DNA from: an uncultured Bacteroidales bacterium
Lineage (GTDB): Bacteria; Bacteroidota; Bacteroidia; Bacteroidales; UBA932
Reading direction: 5' to 3'
Assembly (NCBI GenBank): GCA_944322925.1
Contig: CALUQM010000001.1
Coordinates: 1-64,000, forward strand
DNA length: 64,000 bases
Numbering within the stretch: position 1 is the stretch's first letter; the number at the start of each line of letters is the position of its first letter. Both the position numbers and the translations under genes were made by a program. Below the pieces are notes generated by a model, which saw only the letters and a list, made by a program, of their open reading frames with translations, ran no database searches and was not told the origin of the DNA. This document shows positions 1-9,300 of this stretch, one piece after another.

Positions 1-243
1 CGCATCAAAGCGCTTGTCCGAGTAGGCGGCATTTCCTGCACTGAAACGGTGCTGGAGTTCTGGCTCGTCCATCTTTATGAGTTCTTCGATGCTCTTGCTG
101 TCTGACTTCGCCGCATTGACATATTTGTTCACCGTTTCTTTGTAAAGACCAAGCCGTTCCCCAATCTTCCGGTTGGACATGCCGTCCTTGTGAAGTAATA
201 GTATTTGTTTGATCTTGCTCATCTTTGTTCGTTTGCCTGCCAT
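1..243 (-). CDS. istA: IS21-family transposase IstA, N-terminal part (runs off left edge)
   Basis: The reverse strand opens at an ATG (243-241) and stays open to the window edge, giving about 81 residues. It begins MAGKRTKMSKIKQILLLHKD and continues with a helix-turn-helix segment (GMSNRKIGERLGLYKETVNKY) typical of IS21-family IstA DNA-binding N-termini. The DDE catalytic core would lie beyond the left edge. A Bacteroidota-type -7 box (271-278) and the multiple 20-bp terminal repeats typical of IS21 ends lie just upstream. Whether the element is intact, with istB, cannot be seen. The family call rests on the N-terminal motif plus the repeated ends. Confidence 0.82.
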   Translation of the reverse strand, partial: MAGKRTKMSKIKQILLLHKDGMSNRKIGERLGLYKETVNKYVNAAKSDSKSIEELIKMDEPELQHRFSAGNAAYSDKRFDA

Positions 244-248
244 ATTTC

Positions 249-268
249 CCTCAATTTTATCATTGAGG
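249..268 (-). other. Small hairpin in the istA leader
   Basis: Arms CCTCAAT (249-255) and ATTGAGG (262-268) flank a 6-nt loop, between the predicted -7 box and the istA start codon. It could limit translation of read-through transcripts; this is inference from position only. Confidence 0.35.
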
Positions 269-270
269 TG

Positions 271-299
271 CAAAGATACAGATCCTGGTGGGTGGCAAT
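271..299 (-). promoter_or_regulatory. Predicted istA promoter
   Basis: On the reverse strand 278-271 reads TATCTTTG, a perfect match to the Bacteroidota -7 consensus TAnnTTTG. An ATTG at 299-296 sits 17 nt further upstream as a plausible -33 box. The -33 region overlaps the innermost terminal repeat (289-308), so transposase bound there could repress its own promoter (inference). Confidence 0.5.
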
Positions 300-534
300 G
301 CTCCGAAAGACATTGATGGCCAGTCTGTTCATCTCTCAGACTGGGTGCATTTGCTCCGAAAAGGATGGGCGGCCGGGGCTATTCCTGACATCGTCAGGAG
401 AACTGGGTGGCAATGCTCCGAAAAATTGAGGCCCGCGAGCCGAGTTCCCTGCCTTTTTTATTTATAATGGAGTCCTTTTTGGGTGGCTTTACTCCGAAAT
501 AATCATCGGTTTTCTGGGGGCCTTTGCTCCGAAA
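289..534. repeat. Five spaced IS21 terminal repeats
   Basis: Five copies of a 20-bp unit with consensus TGGGTGGCWWTGCTCCGAAA lie at 289-308, 342-361, 404-423, 480-499 and 515-534, all in the same orientation and irregularly spaced (35 to 76 bp start to start). IS21-family ends characteristically carry several internal copies of a transposase-binding repeat. The innermost three copies are closest to each other, and the two outer ones are more diverged (GGCTTTACTCC, GGCCTTTGCTCC). Confidence 0.8.
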
Positions 535-540
535 TCGCCA

Positions 541-680
541 GCCAGTCAATCAAACGTTTGTAATACGACTAAAATGTAAAGTGACGATGCGGCGATCGTA
601 AAAGGCTTTATCCGCAAAAGAATAAGAAAATCCGGTGCTCCTGCAGTGAAGTCCGTTGGACACGCTGCGACAATATCATC
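541..680. other. Short gap between IS end and terminator, no gene seen
   Basis: I see no convincing coding sequence. Short open frames cross it on both strands but have no recognisable motif, start signal or conserved neighbour. It may be the original sequence into which the insertion sequence jumped. Confidence 0.5.
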
Positions 681-726
681 AAAAAAGGACCGGACGGGGA
701 TAAATCGACCGTCTGGTCCTTTTTTG
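681..726. terminator. Bidirectional Rho-independent terminator
   Basis: AAAAAAGGACCGGACGG is followed by a short loop and CCGTCTGGTCCTTTTTT. This is a long GC-rich stem with one mispair, an A-run on one side and a T-run on the other, so it can work in both directions. It lies 15 bp beyond the stop of the leftward 741-4073 gene and would also insulate that gene from transcription coming out of the insertion sequence. Confidence 0.85.
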
Positions 727-740
727 AGTGTTTAACGGGA

Positions 741-3700
741 TTAACGTGACTTGAGATGCACTTCGGGCTGACCGGAACTATCGAGGACCTCACGCCAGGT
801 CTTGCGGACAATTACAGGTGGTGCTGTAGGCTCATGCCTTTGCAACACACTGGAATGAACGGCTACCGGTTCCGTCCTGCGATTTACGGCATCATAAGCC
901 ACAAAATCCTCATAATCATACTGCCAACTCTCTCCATAAGCCAGCTTATTGATACGGATATATATAGCCTCACGTGAAGGAGCATTGAACCTGCCTTCAT
1001 TGTACCGCATAATACTGTTCTCCGTCGGCCGCCACACACCCGTCCAGTAGGTGTAACCGCCTTCGAAAACCCCTAGGCCGTCATACTGATAACGCGCGTC
1101 ATTGATAAACTCCGACCAGTTTACCAGAGCAGGATCAGAAGTAAAATCAATATTCGGATACCACCCAAAATCCCATAGATTCTGACATTCAGTCACTGTT
1201 TCCGGCGGAATATGTCCATAATCTTCATAGGCATACTCGTCAGCCAATTTTGCAAAACCGTGACCGCCCGCCTCGTGCAGAATCAGACCGCGGAATGTAG
1301 CCTCATCGCTGCTGGTCGGGAAATACGCCACGGACACGCCATTACCATAATCGCCTGATTCAGGATAATACATCCAACATGTGCCGGCATAATAGTCCCT
1401 GTTCATCATCACAACTATCAGAGCCTCGTCCATACGGTCCTCCGATATCGCATTCAAAGCATAACTGAATACAGTCTGGTCATCTCCGCCCACCGACGTA
1501 CCGTCTCCGAACCAAGTACTCAGCGCAGTTCTACTGTCCGTTCCATACACCTCATTGGGTGAAACCACATTGACCATATACACATTGAAATAATCGCGGA
1601 AGCTCTTGTACGGCTCCTGGGAAAAGAACTGCTCCATCGTATTCACCATCACACTGCGGTAGGTCCCGTCCGCAATCAGTCTGTCCGAATAAGCGTCGCC
1701 CATCAGCACTACATCTATGCCATTGCCGACCGTGGCCGACTGGAGTAACTCATAAGTACCGTCGGCACTATAGTCGGTCGAGGTATAAATATCTGGGTAG
1801 AATTCACTAAGATCGCCATAATCATAACTTTCAAAATATCCCCTATATGGCGCCCAGTCCGGTGATGACATATACAAATCTATAGATTCTTTCGGGACAT
1901 AGATAATAAGGTTGTCATACAATGAGGATATATTTTCCGGGAAATTATGCCTGATCAACGGAGGTTCCGGAGCCCGCAAATATACTGCCTCTAAACTAGG
2001 GCATTTCCCTGCGCCGGAGCCTTTCTCTTGTGTCGCGCCAAATGGATCCATCCCTAAATCACGCATCCTAGCAGAAATCGTTATGGTTTTCAACTTAGGC
2101 GAAAGGCAAAATAAATATCCATACTGATTTTCAGAGGCTATTACTTCATCTGATATTGTTAAGTTTTCTAAATATTGTTTATCGGAAAAAACCCGATATC
2201 CAAGTAACTCTACACCTTCCGGTGTTGTATAATCTATAATACCTTTATCTGCTACATACAACAATCGATTATCCACAACATAACTTCTTCCATCAATATG
2301 TACATTCGGCCCAAACAAACGCTCTATATTATAAGTTCCTTTAAAAGCCACCGGGCCTATTTGCACGACTGATTCAGGGATAGTCAATTCTTCAAGTTGT
2401 TCTGCACAATAAAACGAATAGTTCTCTATTCCTTCTATACCAGATGGTATAGAATAAGATGTCAAGCCAGCACCACTTGCAAAGCTTATCATAAATCGCA
2501 ATCCAAGACCATTATAATTATCTATATACAGTCCCATTCCGTCTTCAAGCACTATTGATGACGGCCCATAGAACCTCTTTATGTTTTTGCACATAACAAA
2601 CGGATAAACACCTACTGATTCCAATGTAGACGGTAAATACACTTCTTCCAATTTACTATCGTCTGACACATCACAAAAAAAGGCTTGATCACCAATTCTA
2701 GTGACCCCTTCTGAAATCACTATTTTTTTAAGATAAATATTTCGATAAAAAGCCTTATCACCAATAGAGATTATTTCTGGCAGTGTAGTATATTCCTCTA
2801 CTTTGTACTGTGCAAATGCATGCAAAACACCATCAACCACAAGACATTTTCCATCAGATGATGCAAATTTTCCTTTAAACTCTGTCAAATACTTAGAGAG
2901 ATAAAACGGATTTCCCACGATTGATGTTATGCTTTGAGGTAATACAATCTTAACTAATTCTCCTCCTGAATTATATAAAGTATTATTTCCACAATCGATT
3001 GTCGTTACATCTGCATCAAAGCGAACTATTCCTTTACCATTATCGTAAGTATTCGATATTACATTCGCCCCGAAATTCGTATGTTCTTCATTAATAGTTA
3101 TCAAGCTATTATCCAATGTCACATACCAGATTTCATTGTTAGGAATTTTATCCGGATCTAAATCCACCCCCATATTTCCCTGCTGCTCAACAGTATATGT
3201 TAACGACAGAGTACCTTCTACTGAGGAGATGAGAACCTCTGCACTGCGATAATACCCTGGATTCGGCTCTATCTGCAATGTCACAGCATTGTATTCCATC
3301 GCTTTAGTTGCAGGGACGAGACTTATCCAATTCTGCGCATTTTCAGGTATGATGACCTGCGTCTCAACATTGGAAAGAAACTCCAAAGATATTTCTCCTC
3401 CTTCTTCCGGAACTTGCTTGACAGCCTCATTCTGAATTTCCAATCCCGCCTCCTCGAAGGTAATAGTGCGCATCAGCATCTTCTCACCATTGGTTACGAA
3501 GACTACGACTTTGCTGTATTCGTTCAATTCCGAGCCTGTACGGATATTGATTATGCCTGTAAAGGCATCCGCAGGTACGACTTTAGCTTCTATATCCTTT
3601 GAGGAAAGGACTTCGATACTGATATCATCCAATTGGCTCTCTATTGTGTAATGCACATCTCTTTCACTGCCCGGCTCCATCACAAGCAGGTCTTCTGAGT

Positions 3701-4073
3701 CAAATACAATGGTAAGGGCATTATACATTGATATGAAAAATTGGGTACCGTCTGTCAAATAAAAAGTCACTCCCATATCACTGATTTCTATCCTATCTAT
3801 CAATGTTTCGCCGTCCTCACCGTCTGCTCCATCTTTCCCATGATATATCACTACAGAGGTCCCGTCTGAGAAAGTAATGGAATAGCCGGAGCCATCCTCC
3901 AACTCGATTATCTCAGAAATAAAAAGATTGTTCTCATATGCATCCATGACTGTTTCCACAGCCTCTAACCGGCTTTCCAAGTCATCTAAACGTTCATAAA
4001 TCTTATCAACATCTGCAGTACAGCCGGCCACCACAGCAAATAAAGATAAAAACAGCAAGCGAATCTTTCTCAT
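741..4073 (-). CDS. Large surface lipoprotein: collagen-like/BACON/BspA-LRR/M64-type peptidase
   Basis: 1110 residues starting MRKIRLLFLSLFAVVAGC, a lipoprotein signal with Cys18. Approximate order: a short coiled coil (20-50); a DUF4988-like region with a collagen-like GKDGADGEDGE stretch (50-125); a BACON-like domain (about 215-300); BspA-type LRR_5 repeats with the usual I-P-S-S-V/L and A-F patterns (about 350-720); and a C-terminal domain resembling family M64 (IgA-peptidase-like) metallopeptidases (about 770-1090). The putative zinc site reads HEAGGHGFAKLADEY with His933, Glu934 and His938. That is one residue longer than a standard HExxH, so activity is uncertain. Likely surface-exposed and acting on host or dietary proteins or as an adhesin. 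Monocistronic. The LRR part is AT-rich while the peptidase part is GC-rich, suggesting domain shuffling. Confidence 0.85.
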   Translation of the reverse strand: MRKIRLLFLSLFAVVAGCTADVDKIYERLDDLESRLEAVETVMDAYENNLFISEIIELEDGSGYSITFSDGTSVVIYHGKDGADGEDGETLIDRIEISDMGVTFYLTDGTQFFISMYNALTIVFDSEDLLVMEPGSERDVHYTIESQLDDISIEVLSSKDIEAKVVPADAFTGIINIRTGSELNEYSKVVVFVTNGEKMLMRTITFEEAGLEIQNEAVKQVPEEGGEISLEFLSNVETQVIIPENAQNWISLVPATKAMEYNAVTLQIEPNPGYYRSAEVLISSVEGTLSLTYTVEQQGNMGVDLDPDKIPNNEIWYVTLDNSLITINEEHTNFGANVISNTYDNGKGIVRFDADVTTIDCGNNTLYNSGGELVKIVLPQSITSIVGNPFYLSKYLTEFKGKFASSDGKCLVVDGVLHAFAQYKVEEYTTLPEIISIGDKAFYRNIYLKKIVISEGVTRIGDQAFFCDVSDDSKLEEVYLPSTLESVGVYPFVMCKNIKRFYGPSSIVLEDGMGLYIDNYNGLGLRFMISFASGAGLTSYSIPSGIEGIENYSFYCAEQLEELTIPESVVQIGPVAFKGTYNIERLFGPNVHIDGRSYVVDNRLLYVADKGIIDYTTPEGVELLGYRVFSDKQYLENLTISDEVIASENQYGYLFCLSPKLKTITISARMRDLGMDPFGATQEKGSGAGKCPSLEAVYLRAPEPPLIRHNFPENISSLYDNLIIYVPKESIDLYMSSPDWAPYRGYFESYDYGDLSEFYPDIYTSTDYSADGTYELLQSATVGNGIDVVLMGDAYSDRLIADGTYRSVMVNTMEQFFSQEPYKSFRDYFNVYMVNVVSPNEVYGTDSRTALSTWFGDGTSVGGDDQTVFSYALNAISEDRMDEALIVVMMNRDYYAGTCWMYYPESGDYGNGVSVAYFPTSSDEATFRGLILHEAGGHGFAKLADEYAYEDYGHIPPETVTECQNLWDFGWYPNIDFTSDPALVNWSEFINDARYQYDGLGVFEGGYTYWTGVWRPTENSIMRYNEGRFNAPSREAIYIRINKLAYGESWQYDYEDFVAYDAVNRRTEPVAVHSSVLQRHEPTAPPVIVRKTWREVLDSSGQPEVHLKSR

Positions 4074-4157
4074 AAGTTAAATTGTTAATAAACCATAAAG
4101 ATAATGATTTTATTATGATTATCCGCATAAGATACCCCTAAATCTTTACCTAAATCT

Positions 4158-4338
4158 TTCACGTTGCTTTTTAGTTGAGTTGCATGCGCTAGAATATAAG
4201 TGCTTTATTAAGCTAACGATATTTTAAGTGGGACAGATTATGCTCAGAAAGAGCCTTTTTGCCGTCACTTAACTTTTTGCGTAAAATACAATGTTCAGTC
4301 AATCAGGAGATTGCATTACAACTAAAAAGCAACGTGAA
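4158..4338. repeat. 181-bp element with 20-bp perfect terminal inverted repeats
   Basis: TTCACGTTGCTTTTTAGTTG (4158-4177) is exactly repeated in reverse complement at 4319-4338. Inside is a nested 7-bp inverted repeat (TTAAGTG 4224-4230, CACTTAA 4266-4272). No open frame and no obvious flanking target duplication were seen. It fits a MITE-like non-autonomous element or a long structured RNA or regulatory hairpin; the sequence alone does not decide. Confidence 0.6.
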
Positions 4339-4588
4339 CAGGGAGGATTGGAGCGGATGAATGGCGGCTGAGCGGTAGCCATAAGGATCTGCACTGACAT
4401 TATGGAAGTTCTGAACGAGCGTGATGTTATGTCACCATAAAATTGCAGCAAAAAGCGGATTTCAGTCCCATTAAACGCAGTAGTTGCAGAGAACATGCTG
4501 TACAGCAAGCCGTTTAAAACAGCTGTTCGGTTTAGTGAGAGACGGAGGGGTGTTACATAGAGTCTGGCCGGCGCTAATCAGGGATATT

Positions 4589-4618
4589 TTTGCGGATAAT
4601 CACAAAAGGTTATATTTG
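4589..4618 (+). promoter_or_regulatory. Predicted promoter of the first sigma/PUL operon
   Basis: TTTG (4589-4592) and TATATTTG (4611-4618), separated by 18 nt, match the Bacteroidota -33/-7 consensus. Transcription would start near 4625, leaving a leader of about 105 nt before the sigma-factor ATG at 4730. Confidence 0.65.
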
Positions 4619-4729
4619 CAGCAGATGACAAATAAAGAAGCGGAAAATCCCTGTCCTTTTCAGGCTTCGTAACGATATTGCAGAAATATTATCTATATTC
4701 GCGATATCCATTTTGACTGCATTTATTCC

Positions 4730-5287
4730 ATGGTGCTGGATAATAACACATTCGAAACGCTTTTTTACGAATACGGCGACAGGTTGCGCAATTATGCTTC
4801 CATGTATATGTCCGACTCTTATATGACCGGAGATGTCGTGCAGGAAGCATTTGTCCGCCTTTGGGAAAAATATGAGGGCAAGGATTCCGAATACTGGCAT
4901 CCCCTGCTGTTCAAGATGGTAAGAAACAGGTGTCTCGACCACCTGAGGCATCTGACATTCATGGGTTCGCGCGCCTGTGTACTCCCGCAGAATTCAAATG
5001 AAGACAGACTTTATGCTCTGGATTTCCGTACGGACGACAGGTCCATTTACGATGACCTGAATGCCGAAGTCCGGAGGATTCTCGACTTGCTCCCTGAAAA
5101 ATGCAGGGAAGTTTTCATCCTCAGCCGTTTCCATGACATGAAGAACAGGGAAATTGCAGGCGCATTGGGGATTTCTGAAAAAACGGTGGAAAAACATATT
5201 TCAAAAGCGCTCAGACTGTTCCGTGAACAGCTCAACCGTAACGGGCATCTCGACCCGGTAATTCTTATTCTTCTGATGTTGTCGTAA
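4730..5287 (+). CDS. ECF-type RNA polymerase sigma-70 factor (PUL-associated, first)
   Basis: 185 residues. Region 2 (about 10-80) contains FYEYGDRLRNYASMYMSD and the DVVQEAFVRLW motif of ECF region 2.2-2.3. Region 4 (about 120-175) has LPEKCREVFILSRFHDMKNR and the helix-turn-helix IAGALGISEKTVEKHISKAL. The chain ends in a hydrophobic tail (PVILILLMLS). It is followed after about 100 bp by a FecR anti-sigma gene and then an STN-bearing susC, the classic trans-envelope set in which glycan import releases the sigma factor. It probably drives the rightward operon to 17098. Product family is secure; the inducing glycan is unknown. Confidence 0.93.
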   Translation: MVLDNNTFETLFYEYGDRLRNYASMYMSDSYMTGDVVQEAFVRLWEKYEGKDSEYWHPLLFKMVRNRCLDHLRHLTFMGSRACVLPQNSNEDRLYALDFRTDDRSIYDDLNAEVRRILDLLPEKCREVFILSRFHDMKNREIAGALGISEKTVEKHISKALRLFREQLNRNGHLDPVILILLMLS

Positions 5288-5389
5288 TTCATGCTCCGTC
5301 ATGATGCGCAGTGCTTCCTGAAATAAATATTTATTCGGGAGGTAGGGTAAAACCGTGCCCATACGTTTTATGAGGGACAGAAACGGAAC

Positions 5390-6361
5390 ATGATGGACAA
5401 GACAGGAATTGAAGCACTGATATTCAGGCATTTCTCGGGAAAGTCATCGCCTTCCGAAGAGAAGGAAATATACGATTATGTTTCTTCGGACAGGGGAAAC
5501 AGGCAGTTTTATGAAGAATGCGAAGCCGACTGGAAGCAGAACCGCATTCCGACCATGCAGCAGCGGGAAGCGTTCGTGCGTCTGAAAGCGGAAATAGGGC
5601 GCCGCAGACGCGTCAGAGGGGTCAGATATCTGTTGGCATCCCTGGGTGCTGCGGCTGCAGTCGCTGCGATATGTCTTCTTTTTACTCTCGGCGGGAAAGA
5701 ACAGGTACAGCCCGTATTGATGCTCGTCAATACCGATTATTGCGAAAAAGCCCATATAGTGCTGCCGGACAGTACCGAAGTCTGGCTCAATGCAGCGACT
5801 GAAATTTCATGGCAGGAAAATTTCAACGGAACAGCGCGTGAAGTTTCAATGACCGGCGAAGCCTTTTTCGACGTTACTTCTGATCCGGAGCGGCCTTTTA
5901 TCGTGAAGGTCGGTGACAGCAGGATAACTGTAAAAGGCACGCGTTTCAATGTAACATCATATTCCGGAGAAGATGAAATATCTGCCGCTCTTCTGGAGGG
6001 AAAGATAATATTCGAGAATGACAATGTCCAGGTCGACATGAAGCCTGGAGAACTTCTGACGTACAATACCGCAACGGCAGGAATTTCCAAGACAACGGCA
6101 GATGTGGAATGCTATGCAGCGTGGATCGGGGGAAAGCTGGACTATCCCGGAATCACTCTTGAAAAGCTTTTCGAACGCCTGTCTTCCATATATGGGGTCG
6201 ATATCAAATATCATCCGGACAAATACAAAGACAAGAAATTCAGGATTATCCTCAATGACAACGAACCCATAGAGAATATTCTGGATGCCGTATCGTTTAT
6301 CATGCCTATCGAATACGACAATGAAGGCGGAGTGATAGAAATATCTGAAATAAACAACTAA
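5390..6361 (+). CDS. FecR-family anti-sigma factor (first)
   Basis: 323 residues. The N-terminal 75 residues are a cytoplasmic sigma-binding region (EALIFRHFSGKSSPSEEKEI). One membrane span follows at about 78-100 (YLLASLGAAAAVAAICLLF). The periplasmic FecR domain begins near 115 (LPDSTEVWLNAATEISW, then FVTSDPERPFIVKV-type strands), and a C-terminal secretin/TonB-like domain carries LEKLFERLSSIYGVDIKY. It should hold the upstream sigma factor until the STN domain of the SusC 18 bp downstream signals. Two adjacent ATG codons are possible starts (5390, 5393). Confidence 0.92.
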   Translation: MMDKTGIEALIFRHFSGKSSPSEEKEIYDYVSSDRGNRQFYEECEADWKQNRIPTMQQREAFVRLKAEIGRRRRVRGVRYLLASLGAAAAVAAICLLFTLGGKEQVQPVLMLVNTDYCEKAHIVLPDSTEVWLNAATEISWQENFNGTAREVSMTGEAFFDVTSDPERPFIVKVGDSRITVKGTRFNVTSYSGEDEISAALLEGKIIFENDNVQVDMKPGELLTYNTATAGISKTTADVECYAAWIGGKLDYPGITLEKLFERLSSIYGVDIKYHPDKYKDKKFRIILNDNEPIENILDAVSFIMPIEYDNEGGVIEISEINN

Positions 6362-6379
6362 ACTAATAATTTTAGAAAG

Positions 6380-9300
6380 ATGACAAAACATTGCTTGCTC
6401 GGAAGCCTGCTGACGGTCTTCTTGTGGCTGTTTATGGGAGGGACAGGAATGTCTGCCCAGAACCTGACCAAAGAATTCGACAATGCAGAGTTTACTGATG
6501 TTATCAGGGAACTGGAGCATCAGACCGGTTATTCCTTTATTTATGAAAGCGGAGACTTGAGGACGGCTCCGCGTATTACGGCATCTTTTAAAGATGCGTC
6601 CGTGACGAAAGTCCTGTCGACTATTATAAAATCTCCATTGAAGTACGAAATCAAGGGTAATATAGTAGCCATAACAAGAGTGAACACCGCCGAACCGCAG
6701 TCTCCCGAAGAAGAGACGACGGTAAGCGGCATTGTGACCGATGCAGTCACCGGAGAGCCTCTCCCCGGCGCCGCAGTATGGGTGAAAGATACTCCGATCG
6801 GTGTCGTTACCGATGTGGACGGACATTACAGGCTGTCATTTACAGGCAATTACGGCTATCTGAACATTTCCATTCTCGGATATGCGGACGAGGAAATCCA
6901 GATGAAAAAGGGAGTGCAGATCATCAATGTGCAGCTGGAGCCGGACAATACGCAGCTCGACGAGGCGGTGGCCATAGGTTACGGATACCAGAAAAAGGCA
7001 AGTATCATAGGAGCTATCGCGGCAATCAATCCTACGGAGATGAAGGTCCCTGTATCACAGCTGTCGAATGCTCTTGCAGGAAGATTGTCCGGGGTCGTAT
7101 CGGTCCAGCGAAGCGGTGAACCGGGAGAAGGCTCTACGTTCTGGATAAGGGGAATAAGTACGTTCGGGGCGAATTCGAATCCGCTTGTACTTGTCGACGG
7201 CATCGAGCGCGACCTCGATCTTGTAGACGTGGAGGACATAAAGGAATTTTCTGTTCTGAAAGATGCTGCGGCAACAGCCGTGTACGGAGTAAGGGGAGCC
7301 AACGGCGTAATCATTATAACAACCCGCAGCGGAGAAGAAGGAAAGCCGAAGGTGACATTCAAGGTCGAAAGCGGCATAGTCAGTCCTACGAAAGTCCCCG
7401 AAATGGCGGACGGCCTTCAGTTCATGACGATGTACAATGACGCTTCAGGGTATGAATATTACAGCAGAGAATTCATGGGCAACGTCATTGCCGGTACGGA
7501 TCCCGACCTGTATCCTGACGTAGACTGGACAAAAAGCATCTTCAAGGATGTCAGCAACAATACCAGGGCCAACGTGAATATAAGCGGAGGAAACAGTACC
7601 GTAAAATATTACATATCCGGAGGCTTTTACAATGAAAACGGGCTTTTCAAGAGCGACCCGATGCTCAATTACAATACGAGCATGTATTACAGGAGATTCA
7701 ATTTCAGGGCCAATGTCGACGTGAAGATAACGAGGCATACGACTCTCAATGTGAATCTTGCAACGACATTCGAACAGAAGAATTCAGGAGGTACGAGCAG
7801 CAGCGCCATCTGGTCTGCAGCGCTCAAGACTCCGTCCATAGTATTCCCGATGGTATATTCCAACGGCATGCTTCCGGGACCAGGAGCAGACAGGGGCAAC
7901 AATCCGTATGCATTGCTGACAAGAACGGGATATCGCCAGAACTTCAATAACAACGCCCAGTCCCTTGTCGGTATCACCCATGATTTCGAATGGCTTACGC
8001 CCGGCCTTACGGCTACGGTCAAAGGTTCGTTCGATGCGAGCAACAACGCTTCACAGAACCGTACAAGGACACCAGAACAATGGGGTTCGCCCGTAAAGGA
8101 CGAGAACGGAGTCCTGTCCCTTACGAATCTTGTGGAAGGTTCCCAGACATTGAACTACAGCCACAGCAACTCCGGTTGGAGAGCCCTGTATCTTGAGGCC
8201 AACATAAACTATATCAGATCATTCGGCAGGCATAATGTTTCGGGCCTGCTCCTGTACCAGCAGTCTCAGAAAAACTATATAGGATCGAGTGCACCCGATT
8301 CGGAATCGGCTCTTCCGTACAGGCACCAGGGTCTGGCCTTCAGGGCAACCTACAATTACGACAGCCGGTATTTCCTGGAATTCAATGCAGGATACAACGG
8401 GTCTGAAAACTTTTCTCCGGGGCACAGATTCGGGTTTTTCCCGTCCGTGGCAGCGGGTTGGATGCTTTCCGGCGAAAAATTCTGGCAGCCGATATCCCAT
8501 GTCATAAGCCAGTTCAAGATCAAGGGGTCGTACGGCCTTGTCGGAAATGACCAGATCGGAGGCGACAGGAGGTTCATATATCTGGAAACGATCAATAACG
8601 GAAACGGATATTACTTCGGTACAAGCTGCCGGAATCCGGGGTCATATATCATGGGAGAATGGGCCAATGATTCCGTAAGCTGGGAAACGGCCCGCAAGCT
8701 CGACGTGGGCGCCGACATCACATTCTTTGACAAATTGCGCCTGCAGGTGGATTATTTCCACGAATACCGTAGCGGGATATTCCTCAGAAGATCCTCTGTG
8801 CCGGTATATGCCGGAGTGTCTTCCCAGCCGTATGTAAATATCGGAAAAATGAGAAACTCCGGTTGGGACGCTTCCCTGCAGTATGACCAGAAAATCGGCG
8901 AAGTCGTACTTTCCGCAATGGGGAACTTCACTTTTGCCAGAAACGTGGTGCTCGACAAGGACCAGCCCGACTGGGCCGAACTTTATATGAATGAGACAGG
9001 GCAGTCCATGTACCAGACTATCGGCTACGTTTCCGACGGGCTGTTCCAGAGCTATGAAGATATCGCATCTTCTCCTGACCAGTCTTTCTTCGGCGATATC
9101 CAGCCGGGAGACATCAAATACAAGGACCTGAATATGGACGGAAAGGTGGACAGCTATGACAGGAAGCCGATAGGCTATACCGATGTGCCGGAAATAGTCT
9201 ACGGATTCGGAGCTTCTGCCCAATGGAAAGGCTTTGACATATCCGTATTTTTCCAGGGCAATGCCCATGTGAGTTTCTCGATCAACACGACCATGGTCAG

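Larger units (their letters stand above)
1..540 (-). mobile_element. IS21-family insertion sequence, istA-proximal end
   Basis: The element enters from the left edge and includes the start of istA and the five terminal repeats. Its outer boundary is placed at 540 because the reverse strand there begins TGGCGATTTCGGAGC, matching the 5'-TG...CA-3' ends of IS21 elements with the outermost repeat directly inside. No target duplication can be tested because the other end is outside the window. Confidence 0.65.
4074..4729. other. 656-bp intergenic region without a supported gene
   Basis: It separates divergently transcribed genes. It holds a weak -7-like box for the leftward gene (TATCTTTA on the reverse strand, 4103-4096), a 181-bp inverted-repeat element (4158-4338) and a good rightward promoter (4589-4618). 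Between 4339 and 4588 there are only short frames of about 60-70 codons with no recognisable product; this part could be a decayed gene or an untranslated RNA. Confidence 0.6.

Noticed and set aside
205..429. 74-codon forward frame through the IS repeats
   Set aside because: Overlaps istA antisense and the terminal repeats; no start signal or motif.
4299..4508. 69-codon reverse frame in the intergenic region
   Set aside because: No recognisable product, and it runs through one arm of the inverted-repeat element; kept only as part of the unexplained stretch.
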